This document shows positions 6,339 to 8,853 of a stretch of DNA of 8,853 nt, in pieces (position 1 is the first letter of the stretch; each line of letters starts with the position of its first letter). The DNA is taken from NCBI GenBank assembly GCA_937923225.1, contig CALAKR010000243.1, forward strand, positions 1-8,853, in the 5' to 3' direction. The notes under the pieces were generated by a model. The model ran no database searches and was not told the origin of the DNA. It saw only the letters and a program-made list of their open reading frames with translations. A program made the translations under genes and the position numbers. The DNA is from an uncultured Aquabacterium sp. (GTDB taxonomy: Bacteria; Pseudomonadota; Gammaproteobacteria; Burkholderiales; Burkholderiaceae_C).

Positions 6339-8279
6339 TCAGTCAGCTTGCTGCGCTGCTGCACCTTCCATGCGCCTGAGCAGCTTGTTGTCTTCGCTGG
6401 CATGGAAGTAGGGCTTCGAGAACAGACCCATCCACAGGTTGGGCAGCAGGTTCTGCATGGCCTGCTGGTGCTCTGGCCGCAGCCCGCCGGTGGCCGGGTC
6501 GATGAGCCGCTCGGCCACATCGGGGCGCGCCAGCACCTGGAAGCCCGCCACCACCACCGGCTGGCGGCCATAGGTCTGGCACAACCAGCCCACGGTGGCG
6601 GGTGACAGGAAGAAGATGTGCTGGCCGTGCTCGGGGGTGATGTAGTCCCACGATTCGGTCACCTGCGGTGCGATGCCCGTCTGGATCACGACCAGAGCGG
6701 GGTTGGAGGCGAACAGGTCGTCGAAATACTGGCGTGGCTCGTCGAAATGCTCGACCACCTCGCACAGGTTGACCACGTCGAAGCCGCTGTAGGTGGGTGT
6801 CTGAAAGCCAAGCGCCAGGCGCGGACTGCTGTAGCGGTCATAGCCCCAGGCGTCGATGCCGGTGTCGCGCAGGGTGCGCACCATCAGGCCCGAGCCGCAG
6901 CCATAGTCGACCACGCGCGTGCCGGCGCCCATGCCGGCCATGGGCAGCAGGGTGCTGATGACGGCCGCGTTGACCAGTGAGCGCGTCACCTGCCCGGTGT
7001 CGAACTTCTCGTTCTCGGGCACGTAGGCCTCGTCGAGCCAGTAGGGCTTCTCGGTCTGCGTGGCGCCGCAGTGGCTGCATTGGCGAAACTGCACGTCGTA
7101 CTTGTGCAGCACGCGCTTGTTGAACAGCAACCGGGTGGGCGCGCCGCATAGGCGGCAGGCGTACTCGTCGTGGGCGGCCTTGGGCACGGGCGCCGGTGAT
7201 GCGTCGGCGGCCTCGACCAGGAACTCGCGCATGATCTCGGCCATGCGGTCCCAGCGGAAGTGTGTGGCCTGCGCGCGGCCCGCCTCGATTAGGCGCTGGC
7301 GCGTGGCCGGCTCCTGCACGGCGCGCAGGTGATCCGCCAGCTGGGTGATCCTCTGTTCCTCGGTGCGTCCGTCGATGTCGATGTAGAGCACCGCATCGCC
7401 GCCCACCTCGGGCATGGATGACACGCGCGAGGTGATGGCGGGGCAATCACAGGCCATGGCCTCCAGCACGGGCAGGCCGAAGCCTTCGTACAGCGAAGGG
7501 TAGACCAGCGAGATCGCGCCGCTGTAGGCGGCCTGCATCTCGGCATCGTCCAGGATCAGGACGCGCACGTCGGCGGGGCCGGCCAGGGTGGCGAACTCGG
7601 GCTCGAGCTGGCCGCCGCCGGTGCAGACGACGCCGTACTTGGCGCGCTCGTCGCCCAGCGTGGCCAAGGCCTTGAAGAACAGCGAGACGTTCTTGTAGCT
7701 TGAGCGGCTGCCCGAGATCAGGAAGTAGGGCCGCTGCAGGTCGTGCCGGGTCTTGAAAGTGTCGATGGCGGTAGGCGTGGCCCCCTTGAAGTCGGTGCCG
7801 GTGTAGGCCACGCGCACGGGCAGGTCGGGCCTGCCCAGGTGGGCGCGAACGTCACGGGCGGAGTTCTCGGAGATGGCGGCGAAGTGCGTGGCCAGGTCCA
7901 TGGCACGCTGCTTCTGCTGCCACATGGGCTCCTGCAGATTCCAGCCCAGCACCTCGGGGATCATGTCGTAGACCAGCATGGCCTGCGGCGTTGTGAGCGG
8001 GAAGGTGTAGTAGCTGGAGATGAACAGGCGCGCGCCTTCCTCGTCGCAGACGGTCTGCAAGGCCTGGCGGTCGGCCTGGTCGTTGTTGTAGAGGAAGGCG
8101 GGTGCGTCGCGGTAGGCGATGCCTTCGACGCGTGGCGCGGTGCGGTTGCGGTCCACCACCACCACCTGATCGGCGAAGCCCTGGTCCACCCAGTGTTGCA
8201 GCAGCTTGAGCCAGACGCGGGCGATGCCCGAGCGGCCGATCTGGAAGAACACGCCGTCGATGACGATCTTTGCGCTCAT
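6339..8279 (-). CDS. Fusion protein: GT4-type glycosyltransferase plus zinc-ribbon SAM methyltransferase
   Basis: 646 residues joining two enzymes. Residues 1 to about 355 form a GT-B glycosyltransferase of the GT4 / group 1 type. It has an N-terminal IVIDGVFFQIGRSGIARVW, a nucleotide-binding-side loop ISGSRSSYKN (188-197) and the retaining-enzyme EX7E motif, E265 to E273, in YEGFGLPVLEAMACDCP. A Pro/Ala-rich linker (about 357-370) leads to a probable zinc ribbon with C375, C378, C401 and C404. A class I methyltransferase follows, with SAM motif I VVDYGCGSG (456-464), acidic residue D481 and NLCEVVEHF (504-512). Such zinc-ribbon methyltransferases are common in sugar and O-antigen biosynthesis. 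The protein probably transfers a sugar and methylates it or a neighbouring residue; donor and acceptor cannot be read from sequence. GAGGA (8285-8289, minus strand) five bases before ATG supports the start. It lies 43 bases downstream of the fucosyltransferase-like gene, same direction, so likely one operon. Confidence 0.88.
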   Translation of the reverse strand: MSAKIVIDGVFFQIGRSGIARVWLKLLQHWVDQGFADQVVVVDRNRTAPRVEGIAYRDAPAFLYNNDQADRQALQTVCDEEGARLFISSYYTFPLTTPQAMLVYDMIPEVLGWNLQEPMWQQKQRAMDLATHFAAISENSARDVRAHLGRPDLPVRVAYTGTDFKGATPTAIDTFKTRHDLQRPYFLISGSRSSYKNVSLFFKALATLGDERAKYGVVCTGGGQLEPEFATLAGPADVRVLILDDAEMQAAYSGAISLVYPSLYEGFGLPVLEAMACDCPAITSRVSSMPEVGGDAVLYIDIDGRTEEQRITQLADHLRAVQEPATRQRLIEAGRAQATHFRWDRMAEIMREFLVEAADASPAPVPKAAHDEYACRLCGAPTRLLFNKRVLHKYDVQFRQCSHCGATQTEKPYWLDEAYVPENEKFDTGQVTRSLVNAAVISTLLPMAGMGAGTRVVDYGCGSGLMVRTLRDTGIDAWGYDRYSSPRLALGFQTPTYSGFDVVNLCEVVEHFDEPRQYFDDLFASNPALVVIQTGIAPQVTESWDYITPEHGQHIFFLSPATVGWLCQTYGRQPVVVAGFQVLARPDVAERLIDPATGGLRPEHQQAMQNLLPNLWMGLFSKPYFHASEDNKLLRRMEGAAAQQAD

Positions 8280-8284
8280 GGGAA

Positions 8285-8289
8285 TCCTC
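8285..8289 (-). promoter_or_regulatory. Ribosome-binding site of the fusion glycosyltransferase gene
   Basis: Read on the minus strand, GAGGA lies five bases before ATG 8279. It is a normal strong site and supports this ATG as start. Confidence 0.7.
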
Positions 8290-8306
8290 GAAGGAAGGAG
8301 AGGCGG

Positions 8307-8322
8307 GCGCCGACGGCGGCGC
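8307..8322 (-). repeat. Short GC-rich hairpin between the two minus-strand genes
   Basis: Six-base perfect stem (GCGCCG with CGGCGC, 8317-8322 and 8307-8312) with a four-base loop, directly after the stop codon of the upstream minus-strand gene. On the minus strand a pyrimidine-rich stretch follows rather than a T-run, so it is more likely an RNA stability or attenuation element, or chance in GC-rich DNA, than a terminator. Confidence 0.35.
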
Positions 8323-8853
8323 TCACCAGTTGTGCAGGGTGAGGTTGCGTTCGCCCAGGAAATCCGGGCCGATCAGGAAAAAGGTGCCCGGCTGCCAGTC
8401 CTTGAGGTGGCGGATGCCCACCGAGACATTGGAGCCGCCATTGCCCAGGAAGAAGTCGCAGCGCGCGGCCAGCCAGGCATCCAGGATGACCTGCTCGCCC
8501 AGCACGGTGCCCGAGTGGCCAGCGTAGTGCACGCCGGTCTGGTCGCTGCTGCGCTGGGCATCGAGCGTCAGCACCTTGTCGCCATAGCGGGCCTTGAACT
8601 GCGTGACCACCTGCTCGCTGTCGGTCAGCAGGAAGATGTTGAGCACCGGGTTGACCATCAGGATCTGGTCGATGGACGACCAGTAGGCCTGGTTCACGGC
8701 CTCCAGGTGCGACATCTCGCGCACCTTGTCGCTGCCGCGCACGTGCACGGCCAGCCAGTGGCGGCCTGCCAACGTGGCCTGGGCCTGCTGGTCGATGTGG
8801 GCTTGCAGGTGGGGCTGCAGGCGCAGGTACTTGGTGAAGAGGTGACGGTAGAG
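8323..8853 (-). CDS. Fucosyltransferase-like protein (NodZ/FUT8-type GT-B fold), C-terminal part; 5' end outside window
   Basis: The reading frame is open to the window edge, so only the last 176 residues are present. A TTG at 8772 is an internal Leu, not a convincing start, because protein-like sequence continues upstream (RHLFTKYLRLQPHL). The visible part has HVRGSDK (37-43 of the fragment), matching the HxRxxDK-type donor-binding motif of alpha-1,6-fucosyltransferases (NodZ, FUT8) and related O-fucosyltransferases. A Rossmann-like strand NIFLLTDSEQ (about 72-81) follows, then a C-terminal LGNGGSNVSVGI (136-147), where the family has a conserved Ser-rich nucleotide-binding loop. These enzymes use GDP-fucose, and a gmd gene lies nearby. 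Fold is fairly likely; exact sugar and acceptor are not known. It is upstream of, and likely co-transcribed with, the fusion glycosyltransferase. Confidence 0.65.
   Translation of the reverse strand, partial: LYRHLFTKYLRLQPHLQAHIDQQAQATLAGRHWLAVHVRGSDKVREMSHLEAVNQAYWSSIDQILMVNPVLNIFLLTDSEQVVTQFKARYGDKVLTLDAQRSSDQTGVHYAGHSGTVLGEQVILDAWLAARCDFFLGNGGSNVSVGIRHLKDWQPGTFFLIGPDFLGERNLTLHNW

Noticed and set aside
8770..8772. TTG 8772 as start of the fucosyltransferase-like protein
   Set aside because: The frame continues upstream to the window edge with protein-like sequence, and a start here would leave the donor-binding motif only about ten residues from the N-terminus. The gene is better treated as cut by the window edge.
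1..8853. CRISPR arrays, insertion sequences or transposase genes
   Set aside because: I found no regularly spaced direct repeats, no terminal inverted repeats with target duplications and no transposase-like protein on either strand.

Overview
The window is GC-rich chromosomal DNA with strong G/C preference at third codon positions, TTG/ATG starts and a tRNA-Cys that encodes its CCA end. Together with the protein types this suggests a proteobacterium, most likely a betaproteobacterium of the Burkholderiales. That placement is inferred from overall look, not from a marker gene.

Layout: (1) The first 45 bases are the 3' part of tRNA-Cys(GCA), followed by a strong intrinsic terminator (54-86). 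(2) After a ~160-base non-coding leader, three tightly packed plus-strand genes (249-5204) encode a complete type I secretion system of the LapB/LapC/LapE or LssB/LssD kind: an inner-membrane ABC exporter with a degenerate, catalytically dead C39-like domain, an HlyD-family periplasmic adaptor, and a TolC-family outer-membrane channel. No secreted substrate (RTX adhesin, S-layer protein or similar) is encoded in the window. (3) A 60-base gap holds a plausible sigma-70 promoter whose -10 region sits in the loop of a perfect inverted repeat. It precedes a GDP-mannose 4,6-dehydratase gene (gmd, 5265-6296). (4) Convergent to it, on the minus strand, are a 646-residue fusion of a GT4-type glycosyltransferase with a zinc-ribbon SAM methyltransferase (6339-8279), and upstream of that the C-terminal 176 residues of a protein resembling NodZ/FUT8-type fucosyltransferases (8323 to the window edge).

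Working together: the first three genes would build a one-step export channel from cytoplasm to outside. gmd makes GDP-4-keto-6-deoxymannose, the precursor of GDP-fucose and GDP-rhamnose, and the two minus-strand genes look like consumers of activated sugars. A reasonable but unproven reading is a surface-glycan or glycoprotein locus next to the secretion system whose exported protein may be the thing decorated. The reductase needed to finish GDP-fucose or GDP-rhamnose is not in the window. The most unusual items are the glycosyltransferase-methyltransferase fusion and the fucosyltransferase-like neighbour; the rest belongs to well-known families.
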